Source of the DNA: Anisus vortex
Lineage: Eukaryota; Mollusca; Gastropoda; Planorbidae
Direction of reading: 5' to 3'
DNA: 64,000 nt
Assembly (NCBI GenBank): GCA_949126835.1
Contig: OX421500.1
Span: 18,358,181-18,422,180, forward strand
Program-made: the position numbers and the translations under genes
In this document: piece after piece, positions 1 through 14,300 of the stretch
How positions within the stretch are numbered: the first letter of the stretch is position 1
How the letters are laid out: the number at the start of each line of letters is the position of its first letter
The notes under the pieces: model-generated
What the model saw: the letters and a program-made list of their open reading frames with translations, nothing else
What the model was told of the DNA's origin: nothing
Databases searched by the model: none

Positions 1-118
1 CTCACCTCTCTTTAACCCTCTCTACACTCTGTCATTCCCGAATTCAGAGTTTGCTACTTGATTCAGCCAATTGGTATTACACTTTTTGTATGTGTGATTG
101 TATGTGTGTGTATTCTTT

Positions 119-237
119 AATGAGTAGTACTATCAAAATACAACATGAATCATAATTGACAGCATAATAGAATATATATATATATATATTATGCTGTCAA
201 TTATGATTCATGTTGTATTTTGATAGTACTACTCATT
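119..237. repeat. Perfect inverted repeat, 50-bp arms, 19-bp AT loop
   Basis: Positions 119-168 are the exact reverse complement of 188-237; the loop is AG followed by an AT run. A transcript would fold into a nearly perfect hairpin. No flanking duplication was recognised. It could be a foldback transposon remnant or a hairpin RNA source; nothing decides between them. Confidence 0.9.
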
Positions 238-1262
238 TATTTTGCTAAACTCAGCATACCTATAGACACCCCCACCCACTGCTACACCTTTTCATTATCT
301 CCCCTTTTCGTCCCCTACTCAGCGCCCGTGGGCATATTCCTTTGTCCACTCGAAGTAGTGACATCTGGAGCGAAGCGTCTCGCACATACGTAAGCACCTT
401 GGGCTGAGCTCGACCAGAACCAAGTGACACAGGTACATCAAGGGGAGATAAGTCATTATCTTATCCTTTGTATCTCCGTATACGTCTACCCACCCACCCC
501 TTTTCCCCTGGGCCCCACCCCGCAAAAGTCGGCGATACTAATTTTTCACCTACACCCACTCCTAAATTCCCCCCCCCCCCAATAGTCAATCCTTTATGCA
601 AGTATATTTCAATCCAGCCAACCAGAAGATATGTAATTTTAAACTAATGGAGCTATCCAATCAAATTGACCACTGATCACGTGACTAAAATTCAGGAAAG
701 CGCGCTTAACTAGGTTTAGGACACTTCGGCTAAAACGTGAGGCGGAGAAGGTTGTTCGATTCTAGCCTCCACTTATTCAGTTCGTTCCATAGGATATACC
801 GCCTGCATGTGTATAGATAGATATTTTGTCAGTCCAAGTATTTTCATGAACACAGCTAGGTTTGCCTAATGAATTGGATAACCTAGCAGTACCATGTGTT
901 GAGTGTTAACTGAAGCCTGTGCAAATTCGTATATGTATCTTGCCATTGAGTGAAGAATTGAAATGATAATAAACACCTGAACTTAACCAGCGATTTATTT
1001 GCCTACTTAGAACTATTGTTGTGTCCGTCATAATATCTAACGAGCCAGAGAGAGAAATAATAATTATTCCAGGGCGATTCCAGTCACGGTAATTCATACC
1101 CCACGACGACCTGCCACTACTACCCCCCTCACCTACGACTCCACACCCCTCTCATCGCCCAACTTCTGCCAGGTTGATGACCTAATCGTAAACACATCGT
1201 GACACCTAGTTTGTAGGCCTAGGTCTCTTTCAAAAACCTGCAGTTTTCCTTCAAATTTTCTG
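238..1262. other. Non-coding stretch, nothing recognised
   Basis: Contains a C-run near 570 and pyrimidine-rich DNA. Short open frames here lack splice signals or family motifs. No gene or repeat could be supported. Confidence 0.5.
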
Positions 1263-1914
1263 ATTCACAAAACATTATTTCTGCTGTTTTTCCCTGAACC
1301 TTGCAGTTTTTTATTCAGTTCATTGAAATGTGCTGTAAAATCTGTAAACAAAGAACTACTGAGGTTGGTAAGCCAGACCATATCAGTAAGCTGTGTATAA
1401 TCCTGCCCTTTTTGATTCATAAACAGCCTAATTTCATTCAAGAATGCCACAAATATATCCAATATTGTACATGAGTAAAGTGTGTAGGCCTACTGCACCT
1501 TGCCCTCATCAAGAAGTGTGTGAAACTGTAGACAATTAATGTCACAAGCCATGATGTAATTGACCATGTTGTGACATCTTTGAGGATATCATCTAATTTC
1601 TTGCTGCTATCCTTGACACAAAGAGATTATATGGTGTATAATACAGTGAAACTGAACGACTGGGTGTTTTGCTTCTTTAACTGTATGAAATCAGATGCGT
1701 CCCCCACCATGGAAGGTGCCCCGTCACTAGTAACTGAAACAACTTTTTATGGTTTTATATCTTGTGCCAAAAAAGCTTCCATAACAGCATAGTGCATATA
1801 TATCCCTTGTGTTCTTTCAGACAAAGATAACAATTTTGGTAAATGTTCGCTGCCCACAGAAATGGCTCTGCGTGCCAGCTGTGGCACGCAGGCCATAGGT
1901 TTGCCATCGCTGCC
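1263..1914 (-). pseudogene. Decayed hAT transposase (GTF2IRD2/ZBED5-like) with terminal repeat
   Basis: Read on the minus strand, 1690-1750 encodes the hAT signature TSDGAPSMVG, 1500-1570 a stretch resembling the region with the QFHTLLDE motif, and 1265-1462 the motif FTAHFNELNKKLQG, all in the order expected for hAT transposases of the GTF2IRD2/ZBED5 group. Frames are broken between these blocks, so no complete protein is made. The block 1840-1914 ends in GCCATCGCTG and is nearly the same as the right end of the MITE at 12086-12283, so it is either this element's terminus or an adjoining MITE fragment. The family assignment is firm from motifs; the outer boundaries are not. Confidence 0.75.
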
Positions 1915-2382
1915 CTATATTGTAATGGTGTCGATTAATATAACAAGATACAACAACTATTCATTTTCTAATTAACTCTATCCTTAAATTTTACTCAAGT
2001 GCTTAAATTAGAGTCACCCTGTCAACTATTTGTCAAATTCGTTAGGCTGCTGCTCAATCATTTATCATAGTTGTACGTTAATTTTGTCTACGCTTTCGTA
2101 AGACATGTCAGTCACAAATCGACTATTTTTACCGTTTAATTTATTTACATTATGTCCATTGTTTGAAACGTAATCATTACACTGATTATATACTCTTTTA
2201 ATTCGCGTTGTAGTTGTGATATTCTGCTGAATCGTTGGCGTGAATGAATTGAAGGAACTAAATGTTACTACAAAATCAGAATATATTGTATATATAAATA
2301 TGTATAATTTGTGTTATCAATATATACATAATATATATTTAATATTAAAATCTATATAAAACTAATAACATTTCATATAACA

Positions 2383-5300
2383 TCAACAAGGCTCTACCTT
2401 CATTTCTTTCACAGCACCTAGAACTGTCTTCAGCGGGTTATGCACTTTGCCAGAATTCTCCTCATTCTTCTTCATCTTTTTTATTGCAATATTTTTTATA
2501 AGAGCCTGCAAAAGAAAGAAAACAAAAGTAGAAAACAGGCAAAAATAATACTTGAAAAAAATGTATGGCTATTCGTGTATGTATAATTTAATTAGATATT
2601 AGATAATAATAAGTTCAGTTGTAGCCTACACAAGCACATATATATCAATATTAAATATATTTGTTCGAGAATAAATACTTTTAAGAGTCTGATTGTCTAA
2701 TTAGGTAAAATTATATTCAATAATAATGTTAAAAAACGTGGTTATAATTTAAAGTATGTCCCTTTTTAAATTGCAGTTATTAAATATGAATTGATATAAT
2801 AGTTCAACAAAGTGTTCCGTAGTAAAACATCAAATAACCTCACCATGAAATGTTCACTTAAAACTTCATTGACCAGGGTTAGGTCCAACCTTTCCAGTAG
2901 CATACAGCGTAAAAACTCATATCGCGATAGACTGAGTTCATATCTGATAAGATCTTTACATATGTCCTTTGCTTTATTGGAATCCTTTGCTTTTGTCGAA
3001 TTCTAAACAGATTAAACGATTAAATTTAGAGATTAAATGCAATACAAATAATAAAATTATAAACGTAACTACTAATTGCAACGAAATAGCTAGATTTTTC
3101 AAGGTATAAAAAAATATGAACTTCTAAATATATAATTAATAAAAATCAATTCAAATGAACGAGCCGCAAAATATTATTACTTCTGTTTTGGTTAGCAATA
3201 GACCAACAAATAGCCAGTACGCGAAATTAGCTTGCCGCAATAATTTTTAATATTAATTGTATATACCGTTACTGTACTCGTTCCTATAAGAGCGCCTGCT
3301 GGCAAAAGTCATCATAATGATTTCTCACGCAAAATAATGTGCAATAATTACATTTTATATTTTTTCATTCCATTTCCTTCGATATTTTAGCATGCGTATT
3401 AAATTTGAACCATAAAGGATTAGTCGTTGATCTATCATATTCACGATAAGGTTTGTATGAATAAATTTACTTGTTATATCTGCTCTCGGTGATTTTAAAG
3501 ACAAGTCATTTTCCACAATGAATCTTCTTTTTTTTTACTTTCTACTTGTGTTCTTCATATTAATTACTACTTAAAACAGTCTGAAATAATTATTCAATAA
3601 GCATATCCCAAGATACCTAAAATAAATCTCACTAAGAATAAAATAAATTGTAAGGCTAATGTGCAACCAAAACACAATAAGCTGTTAAATCCTAAAAAGA
3701 AAGAGAAGTTGAATAGGTTACAAAAACAACTTGCTAAAAAGCTAGATCGAGCTCTCTTATGTGCGCCTGAAGGAGACATAGGTTTTCACCATTTAAGAAC
3801 CTAAGAGTTCAGGTGAAACTTAAAAATAAATTAAGAGGCTATCAGAAAACCGTGACAGGATGGCGTGCATAGACAGAGAACATTTAGCCTATTTTTCTAA
3901 ATGACATGATGGAAAAAAAATCAAATTTACTCAAGTAGCCTATATTAAAAATACAGCCATTTTCCTTGTTTTTGGATGACTGTTGGATTTATTCTAATAT
4001 AAACGTAGTACATACTACGTTATGTTTCTTAAGCTCCCTAAAATATAATAATATAGACTAATGTCTACTCTAGCTCCTGAAAAGGATTATATTATACTAG
4101 CCTGATTTAGGAGGAACGTTAACAAACTTCCTTTTTGAAGCGCTACGGTCAGCCTATTTAGCAAGACACATATTTTGAGAAAGGTTTTGGGGTCTGTCTT
4201 ATCTGTTATAAAAAAACAAAAAGTTAATGATGATCAGCTAGGTATTTTTGAAATAAATGATGCCAAGGCCATGCATAATAGATCATGTGTCTTAGTATAA
4301 ATGTAAATAATACTTCATTGGTTACAAAGCAGAAATGAACATCAGCAAAATCAAATGCTCTGATTCCATTTATAGATTATGATGCAGATAGTACTAGAAA
4401 TGGTTTTTTCGAAGCTTTCCGAACGCAAAAGACGCATACTAGAAACTCGTAGAGAAGACACATTTATAATTGCCTAGAAAAACAAACAACAGTCGAGCTT
4501 TCTGGCTCATGATCATGGTGAACAAAGGGTGGATAAACCTACGTTCTGTCCAAGTGCCAGAGGCGTTGGTGTGCAGTGTATCTTATGGTATGGTTTCCAT
4601 AGCTACAGAGGCGTTGGTGTGCTGTGTATCTTATGGTATGGTTTTCATAGCTACAGAGGCGTTGGTGTGCTGTGTATCTTATGTTATGGTTTCCATAGCT
4701 ACAGAGTCGTTGTTTTGATGTATATCTTATGATATGGTTTCCATAGCTACAGAGGCGTTGGTGTGCTGTGTATCTTATGGTATGGTTTCCATATCTACAG
4801 AGGCGTTGGTGTGCTGTGTATCTCATGGTATGGTTTCCATAGCTACAGAGGCGTTGGTGTGCTGTGTATCTTATGGTATGGTTTCCATAGCTACAGAGGC
4901 GTTGGTGTGCTGTGTATCTTATGGTATGGTTTCCATAGCTACATGCACTTTTTTCTCCCACTGCGGAATTCCACTCGGATAAATATCGCGATGTCTCGCC
5001 CGCAAACCTGCACTGTCGTCCTGTAGCGTTAGTCTCATATTATAGGTCTGGGCATCCAAGCACCAGGGCAAGTTTGAGGTGGGGTTGTTGCGCTCATTTC
5101 TCTCTAGCCATCGGCTCATATATATATGTATACATATATATACATATATATATACATATATCTATAATCAAGCACTGATCATGCTCAATTTAGCAGCATC
5201 CGTAGTAGCGCTCTAGATATTCCCATTACTTTTTTAAATCGTTATTACAACCTCTAGCTTTTTTTTCAAGCAATAGAAATGAATCATTTTATGAAGCCGT

Positions 5301-8300
5301 AACAGAAATAATAATGTAATTACTAACTAACAATGATATTAACGGCATCAATTATTTTCCCTTTTTAAACTATCTACATGGTAACATAAAGTTATAGAAA
5401 CAATTTACCTTTGGCAGCTTTAAGTATAATTTTTGAAAAGTTGTCTCTTTTAAATTTTTGACCAATGTTGAATATGCAATTATTGCTGTTGGGAAAAGAT
5501 TTTTTTTTATAAGTATAATTCATATATTTTAGACTTCTCATCAATAAAAGCAAAATTAAAAATAATGTTTCACTTAATTTGATTAGAATTTAAAGAATTT
5601 ATTTTGATAAAATATGTTTTGTAAGTTTTAATTATTTTACTATTATAGTTATGGTATATAGTTTCTAGAAATTAATTATAATTTTGCAAAAAAGATTATT
5701 TAATGCTTTAGCTGAACAATTTTAAGGTTTCTTAAATATGTATCATGAACTTTTTCTTCATTGCCTCTGCAGTAGCTTACCTTGACTTTAATCTAGTACT
5801 GTCGACTTTACCCTGAAATATACATGTGGTTTAATAATAGATACTATTTATAATTGTTAAATAAGTAGTTAATATAAAATGTTCAATATTTCAGCGTGTT
5901 GTAAGTTTTTTCCCTTGTAAAACTGTGCAACAGTGGTCTAAGATAGTTCTTTGAGAGATGTATTTTTTATAAATGCAAAGATATGCCTTTTTCTTTCTTC
6001 AAATTCGCGTATTGCTTGTGTTTCAGAAATTATAATTTTGAAGTCTCGTTTATGATTTAAGTGATTTATAATTCAAAGTGTGTATATCGTCTCGTTATAA
6101 ACATAAAAGAAAATCTTAACGCTTTTTACAAAGACCGAATTGTCACAAAAAGAACTAAAGAACTTAAAAATGCATTACTAATTAATTTTAAGTTGTTTTT
6201 TGAATCAATTAAAATAATAAAAGAGAAACCTTATCTAACAATCGTCGAAAAAAACAGGATCAAAATAAACAATGCTACTTAAGTATAAATAAGTAAAGTA
6301 TCCCGTCGGACCAAATTGATCCAGAGGGCCGGTGAAGCAGCGTTCACCAGTTTCCGTGGCCACTGGGTGATTGTGTGGCCAGCACTATGCACAGCCGCCT
6401 TTGCTTTACCCCAACTAAGTCAGGTAGCCATCAGAGCTGGGTAGACTCAGGTACACCCTCAAATCCTAGTCTCTCCAGGATTCGAACCCAGGACCCTTGG
6501 ATCGCCGGTCGAACGTGCTCCTGCTCGACTACTGTGCTCCATACTTAGGTATATAGTAAGACAATATTATAAGAATATACTTAAGTGTCAAAGTCGCAGA
6601 AATACAACACAGCATTTATGGTTAACCGTAATCAACTCCAGAATCAATTAATAAGAAATCCCTTTATTCGGAGCAGTAAAATATTTTATGATGATAGAGT
6701 TCTAGCCAACATGATCTAGATAACCTTACGGTAATGCAGAAAGAAACAATTACAATGTTCTACTCAAACAGGATTTTAAAAAAATGGGGGGGGGGGGCGT
6801 TAGTAGCTCAATATAACTGTGTTTGTTACAAGACGATTCCGATTTGCAAAGAATTTTATCTATATAATTTGTACATGATTTATACTATATGTAAATTTCA
6901 TGTTTACACAAAGAACAAGAAAACCATAAAAACCAAGTTTTTATTATACTCCCTTTATTTGCAAACTAAGTTTACCATCATGTAGTTAAATAATTGATTG
7001 ACTACTGCAAATGAAACGGACAGAAAAATATATGTGTCGCAAATCTCAAAAAAATCTCTTTACACCGTATGAATTGTTCTAAAAATAATCTTAGCGCATA
7101 ATTTTTTTTTCTAGCTTTGCGCCGAAAAACTATAAAAAGTTGCACAGGCATTTTTAAAGTGAAACCCACATATTTCTTATACTTTCCTTTTAAGAAATGA
7201 ATATTGTCATAAGTGTAGTATTATTAAGTTGTTTTAATTGAAAATTTGATAGAATGTATTGGTAGTCGGGGCAAGTCTGCTGTTTAAATTTCAGCTCGAT
7301 TGGACCACGGAAAGTGGTTGAAATATCGAAGCCAATTCTTGCACGATGATTACAATTCTTGCACGATGATTACAACCATCCATACAGACAGACAGAAATT
7401 GCAACTTAAAATAAAGGGAGTAAAAATAGCTTTAAATAACAAACAAAAAAAAAGATTTAATAGCTGATTTTGAAAGTAAATACTGCTAGAATAAATTGTT
7501 CGAATGTAGAGATTAAAAAGAAAAAAAGGTTTTTGCATTTAAAACGAAAGCAACTAAATTGAGTCTATAGTGATGATATTTGGAATTGCTAAGATAAACA
7601 ATTTCATTAGCATCATACAGGAAGTGACGTTTCAAGGGGACTGAAAGAGTAAACTATGTCATGGCTCACTGGACACGTATTTAACTATTTCGTTAAATTT
7701 AAGAATCCTGTTTATATTCATAAAACGTTGCACTGTGACATATTCCTACATGCTTATCCAATTGTTGACGCCACGTAACTTCATTGGCCATCTTGAATGG
7801 CTAAAGAAAAATTGAGATTTCCACTCCCACTAAATAATTACAATTTGAGGGCTACTATTAAACTAACTTATAATTATTAGTAAGCTATGTATGCTATTTT
7901 GTATACTTCATTTTTTTCAGCATTTTCAAAGTGAACACAAATTGTGACTTAGAAGGTCAGTAGGCGCCCCATACTTGTGATTGCATTCCAAGTGAATTCG
8001 TGGTAACATTGTTTATATTAATATTTTGAACGCTAATTCAACTCTCTATTGAACAGAATGGCCACATTTCGAGAAATAGAGCGTGTTCTTCTCACAAAGT
8101 TGGTCAGTCAGACATGAGCTGTAGGGAGATTGTTTTGGCGACTAGACTTCTAGAATTTTGAATTATATGATTGTACCTGTGTGTATAATGACTGATTTTT
8201 ATGTTTCGTATAGATATTGTTTGTTCACCGTTCCTGCTGCCGTCGTTCGTTACTGATTAGATACAAGTTAGGCTGTAAAAGTGTGGGGAAATGATGATTC

Positions 8301-11300
8301 AAGAGTTTAAAAAAAGTAATTTTAAGATATGCAACCTTTACTAGACTCCGAGGTGTAACAATATAATATTACAATATATTAGAATAGTTTCTGTTCTTGA
8401 CTTACCTTTTTGCTCTTTTGGCTTTGAAGTATAATTATAATAGATTCACCTTTATTGCGAACCTCGTCAATAGCTTTGCCCAGAACTAAACAAATGCAAG
8501 CCTGGGGATCTAGCAGATAAAAAAACAAACATAAAACTCCAATCAGATACACAGTCAGAATATTCTTTTAATTTTACCATTCCGTGAAAGACAAAATATT
8601 GTAAAATTAAGCTGTCTTCATTGTTAAATGTCTCTATTCGTTACTATGTGGGTAAACCATTTATACTTAAGCCTAAAATACATTTATATTTAGTTACAGA
8701 AAATTATGTAGGCCTAATTACCTTTTTCGGAATCTTCTTTTTTCTGTACATCAAAAATTAAAAGAAAAAAAGGATACTATAATATAATTGAAAAGTATAG
8801 CATTATAGTAAATCAAACTTCTCAATTTTAAATTGCGAATCTTTTGTAAAATGCTTTCTGTTAAAGAATATTTTAAATATTTAAAAAATACAAATATTGT
8901 TAATATATAAACTATAGATGTTTCTTGTGTAACAATATATTAGTAGTATTAATTAAAACAAGTTTACCGAATATTTTAGTTTTGCAGTAGAGATATCTTC
9001 TTCAGACATCGTATACCGTAAAAAGTGCTGCAAATATTTGTTGTTGTCGGGTTCAAGTCCACTGGTGTCCAAAGTGCATCCTGAATTTGAAATATATATC
9101 CTGATTTAGATAAATATTGCAACGAGATTTATTTTAAAGTGTTATTAATTGTAATTATTTTGAGTTGTTCTGGGGCTAAACAATTTACTTGCCTGTCTCT
9201 TTAACGAAATAATGTAAGTCTTCAACAAACTCTTTCACGTTTAGAAGCTCAAAATCATTTTCAGGTAGTTTGCCTTGAAGCTTTAAAACAAGCTGTTAAA
9301 AAAAATATTGTGTGGAATATTTTGTAAACTATATATTTTTTTATATGTTATGTTTACTAACAAACGCGTTAGAAGTTGTTTTTTCCTTATATCATAATAT
9401 TACTGGTGAACTAACTGATAATAGACAAACCTATTCTTCAAATGAACATTTTTTTCTAAGTAGACGATGTATATATACGTAATTTTCTATACAGTAGTAA
9501 GTGATTTTTAAATTTCATAGGCCTACATCTCTACTTGTCGGCCTAAATACACATTAACATATGTATTAAAAAAAATAGAAACATACATGCACACATAGGC
9601 CTACAAACACACAAAAATACATACAGAAAGAGACAAAGACACAAAGAAAGACTCACTTGCAAACTAAAATGCTTACATATATACATATATATAGAATGCA
9701 TATATATATATATGTATATATATAGAATAATAATAATAATAATATTTGTATAGCGCTGCCAACAAACATAATGTATGCTCAGAGCGCATTTAACATACAA
9801 CTAAGAACACGGTCATTACACTAGGCCAGGGGTCGGCAACCTTTTTAGACGAAAGAGCCAAAAGTTACAATTTACAAAATTTCCCAGTTTTTAAAGAGCC
9901 ACTAATAGTTTTGTGTCAATATTATAGTAGGCTTTTTCATTATGACTAGGTATAAATTTGATTTTTTCTTTAAAATAAATATTGCTTGAAATATAAAATA
10001 ATATTTATTGATATAAACACATACACATGTTTGCACAAAACATATTAAAATATTTTACTCGAGCTCTGCTAGAATAATAAAATTAGTAATCAAATAATAT
10101 AACTATAATTATTGAATAATAGATAGTTACATCAATGGGAGCATTGGCCTTGCATGCCTTTTAAAGTTTGGTTAAATGTGGCTAATAACTTGTAGTTTTC
10201 AGTTTCAAGCACACCTCTAGATTTTTTATTGTTAGTTGGCTTCTTACTTTACTTTTTATTACATTCATGCAAGATAACGCTTGTTCGCACGAATATGTTG
10301 ACCCTAAGATCGTCAGCAATCCAAATGCCAACTTCTTCACCTCACTGTAGCATTCTGAAAGACTATTCCATGCGTCAAATATGAGTGCCCCAAATGCAAT
10401 TGCTGGATTTGAAAACCAAACACATGTGGAGTGGCAAGTTCAAAGAACTCAAGAGCAAGTTAAAAGAGTTGGGGGTCCAGAAAAGCGTGCACGTCACGCT
10501 GCACATTATGAACGCCAGAGTATTTGCATTTCTTTTTAATAGATCAAATCTCTCAGCGAATCCATCCTTGAAGTTTTACATTTAACTCATTTAGTTCATT
10601 GTGATATCCACCATGAAGTTGAATTTTAGCAGCGATTTGTCTTCTTTCAATTTGGGATGGACAATGCCTTTTCATTGAAGAATGTTTTTATTTCACTCAA
10701 GCAATACGTTATCCCTGGAAAGCCATCGCACATTATTGTGCAGAAGTAGGTCAGAATACTAGCTTTCTATTTCTTTAAGAAATTCTTTAAACTGGCGATG
10801 GTAGAGTGCCTTTGCTAAAATGCTGTTAATGATCTTAATTACCAAGTTCATGACCTCAACTATTTCGGCCGGAAATTTTTGTGCACAAAGCGCCTCTTGA
10901 TGAATTATGCAGTGAAACTGTTAAATTGTGTGGTATATTTTTGCCGAAGAATCGTTGTTATCCCTTTATGTATTCCTGTCATACTTCTGGCTCCATCAGT
11001 TGTTATGAAAAAGATTTTATTTATATCGATTTCATAGTCTTTTAGGCATTGTCGCAAAGCATTTGCTATATCTTCTCCATGGGTTTCCATGAGAGCGGCA
11101 GCAATCCTAGCAGTCCTTCTTATAGACGACATATACCTGACGAAAAGGGTAACTTGTGCCGAGTTTTTTATGTCCCAAAACACATCCATAGCAAGTGATA
11201 AAGCAGAAGCCAGCTGAATGTATTCCACTTGAATATTTGTTACATTTGAAGACATTTTAGCAGTTCTATTTTGTACTGTTTTAGCAGATAATGGCAAATC

Positions 11301-14300
11301 TTTTTTTTCTTCATGATTTCTGTTTTGTTTTTGAAATCACGAAACATTTATTCACTTCCACATATAAATAATCTTTGACATACTTATCATCTGTGAATGG
11401 TTTCCCTCTTTATGCAATTTGTAGTGATATTGCAAAGCTTGCCATTTATTAATTACAAGTCAAGTCAACACAACTGTTCTCTAGATTTTAATACCAAAAG
11501 CTTGACATCAACAATTCTTATGCATGTGCCAAGGTCAGGGTCACCAGAAACAAAAAAAAAAGAACAGAAACTAAATACCGAAAGAAACTTTCTGACTGCA
11601 GTTTTTATTGTAATTTTATTTTCTTCTCTGTTAATAAAACACATTGTAGTTATTCGTTTCTCCTTCTTTTTGACGGGCATAACCACTAATACTACCATAA
11701 TTACAAACATACATATAAAAATACATACATAACACACGCACACATACAAACATACATACACACAAACATACATACAACAGACATATATACAAACATACAT
11801 ACATACTCACATTTAGACATAAGAAAAGACACCTATACAGATAGAGATGTTGAAATGTACACCGAACACACACAATTTATTCTCTCTATCTCCCTTTAAG
11901 ACTTTTGCACAATAATAACTATTGCATTTTTTAAAATTTTAGTCTGTTTTTGCAGAGAGAAACATTTCCGGGAAAAAAACAAGATATTCGACGAAGGCGA
12001 GTTGTCGATTCAATTTGTCAATAGGCCCTTGTATATACTCAAATACTTAAAGCTCAATCTTTAATGAACACACATTCATATAGGCCAGTGATGGCCAACC
12101 TTTTTGAGGCCGCTTGTCCAAAGTACAATACAAGACCAACTTATTTCTTTTAACGTGCCAACACAGCAATTAAAACCAAATACCATAACTTAGCTGTTCC
12201 ATTTTTGGTAAATGCTCGCGTGCTCACAGAAATGGCTCTGCGTGCCAGCTGTGGCACGCGTGCCATAGGTTCGCCATCGCTGAATATAGGCCTATAATTA
12301 GTCTAATTCAAAAAAACGTTAAGTCCCTTTTTTTTACAACAAATTAATAATTAAAACGTCCTAAAAAAACGCTCAAGTGCGACGTAAAATGTCTATTTCT
12401 GAAAACTACAATAATTACGAATGTTTTAAAAGTGTATTTGAAAGTATACTATAGGCTAACGTTTATTTATTTAAACCTAACAAAACACGAGATTATACAT
12501 ACGTACTTTAGTTTAAATGTATTAAAGTTCATGGTTATCTAAAATGTTAGTATTAAATTATTACACATTTTAAATTCAACTTTTTTTATATTTGTCTAAG
12601 TATTATAAATCCACCTTTTTTAACTACTCATAGATTGTATGCGTTGGCTAACATAATTTATCTTGACGTACCGGTGACTTGGCTTCTTGTGTAGCATTTT
12701 CCCAGAGTTTTGGATTTACAAAGACATTTTTCCAATTGTATTGTTTTACCTGTTACATGAAATAGCCTTGTAATACATAGTACATATTAACATGCATGAA
12801 ATTAACACAAAAATATGGCAGCAAAAATAACAGGTAAATAACTAAACCTAAAAATACTAGAGGGAGGAAGTTCGAAAAATTACTAAAGCATTGAACTTTG
12901 AAATACAACAAAACAGAAATATGTTATAATATTTAACTTAAATAAATATATACATAACAATATGTTCTCATTTCTTTCATATGAAGGCACATGCTTATGT
13001 TTTCTTTTTTATCAAGAAGCATCTGTCATAGAATGGGTTAACTGAACGAACCAGGAAATTAACAGATAAAACTCAAACCACGGCTAAGCTAACAAATCAA
13101 AAAAGCTATATTTAGATTTACCCTCTAAAACATAGTTAAGAGAATACTTTTTGGCACAATACTATTGTTTAGTGATAGAATATTATTTTGGTGAACCAAG
13201 TAGAGGCTTATTTAGAAGGTCAAACTATGATCGAGAAAATGAAATGGAAGAGTTAACAAGACTAATACAAAGATTGAGAGAAGAAACATTTGACATTTTT
13301 ATAATCTCTATCCAACTATCTATATTACAAGTGAAATGTTGAGTTAGTTTATTCTGTAGAGAATAAACATTAAAGTAGAACGAAAAAGTCACCACGACAA
13401 AGTCCCTTTATTTTGATTACTTGACTTTAGTTTGCTGATGAAAATAACGATCTATAGAAAGAAAAAGCTAGCTGACTTGGCTGCTGTAGATGCTATCGAT
13501 AGGAAAAAATGCGTTGGATAGAACGGAACATTTATAAACAGCCATCCAATATCGATGAGGTCGGATTATAAGAAAGCGGAAATAAAATCGACCAAAAAGT
13601 AATTTAACGCGCCTATGTACAAAAATAAGTTACACATAGAATACATTTATCTAAAAATGCCTTAGTTCTAACTAGTGTTATTTTATTTCTTTTTCGTACA
13701 ATATAGGGACTGCGACATTACTATATAGGAATCTATAATTTATTTAGCAATTACTAATTATATTTAGATTATTAAATGGGAGATATTGCTGCTAAGAGTT
13801 AACACCCTTGCCCCTTTTACAAGTCAATTTTTTTTGTAAATTACAAGTCAGTCATAAAAGATTAACTTTTATAAAGATCAGTATGCAATAGTATATATTT
13901 TTTTCAATCGTATGTAATATTGTAATTTAAAAAAAACATAGGCCTAATAAGGACAAAGCAATTTAATTTGAATTGAAATGATGGCTAACATATAAACATT
14001 ATTTGAAGACTTTGAATCGTCAGTGTCGATATTCGCTTTCACGCCTTTTACATACATCAATTTGGTTTAAAATTTGATTAGCATACTAAACATTAATTCT
14101 CTGTATAGCTTGATTGATAAAATATCCTTTATTCTTTATTAATATCAACACTTGTCTACTACATCTCACTTAAAATGATCACACACTTGTAAAAAAAAAA
14201 TGCTCGTTTTACTAATACTACAGCTATTGACATTTCCCTTATTTGTGTGTTTTCTTTCTGTGTTATTTTGTTTTCTTTTTTTTATACATATCAGAGTTGC

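Noticed and set aside
4539..4982. Open frames on both strands across the 48-bp minisatellite
   Set aside because: The period is a multiple of three, so any stop-free unit gives long frames; repetitive products on both strands cannot all be genes.
6061..6282. 73-codon Lys/Asn-rich plus-strand frame
   Set aside because: AT-biased composition explains it, it starts at GTG, and it abuts a SINE inside another gene's intron.
8058..8117. Small plus-strand frame starting ATGGCCACATTTCGAGAAAT
   Set aside because: Twenty codons after an AG, attractive start context, but no continuation or donor could be supported.
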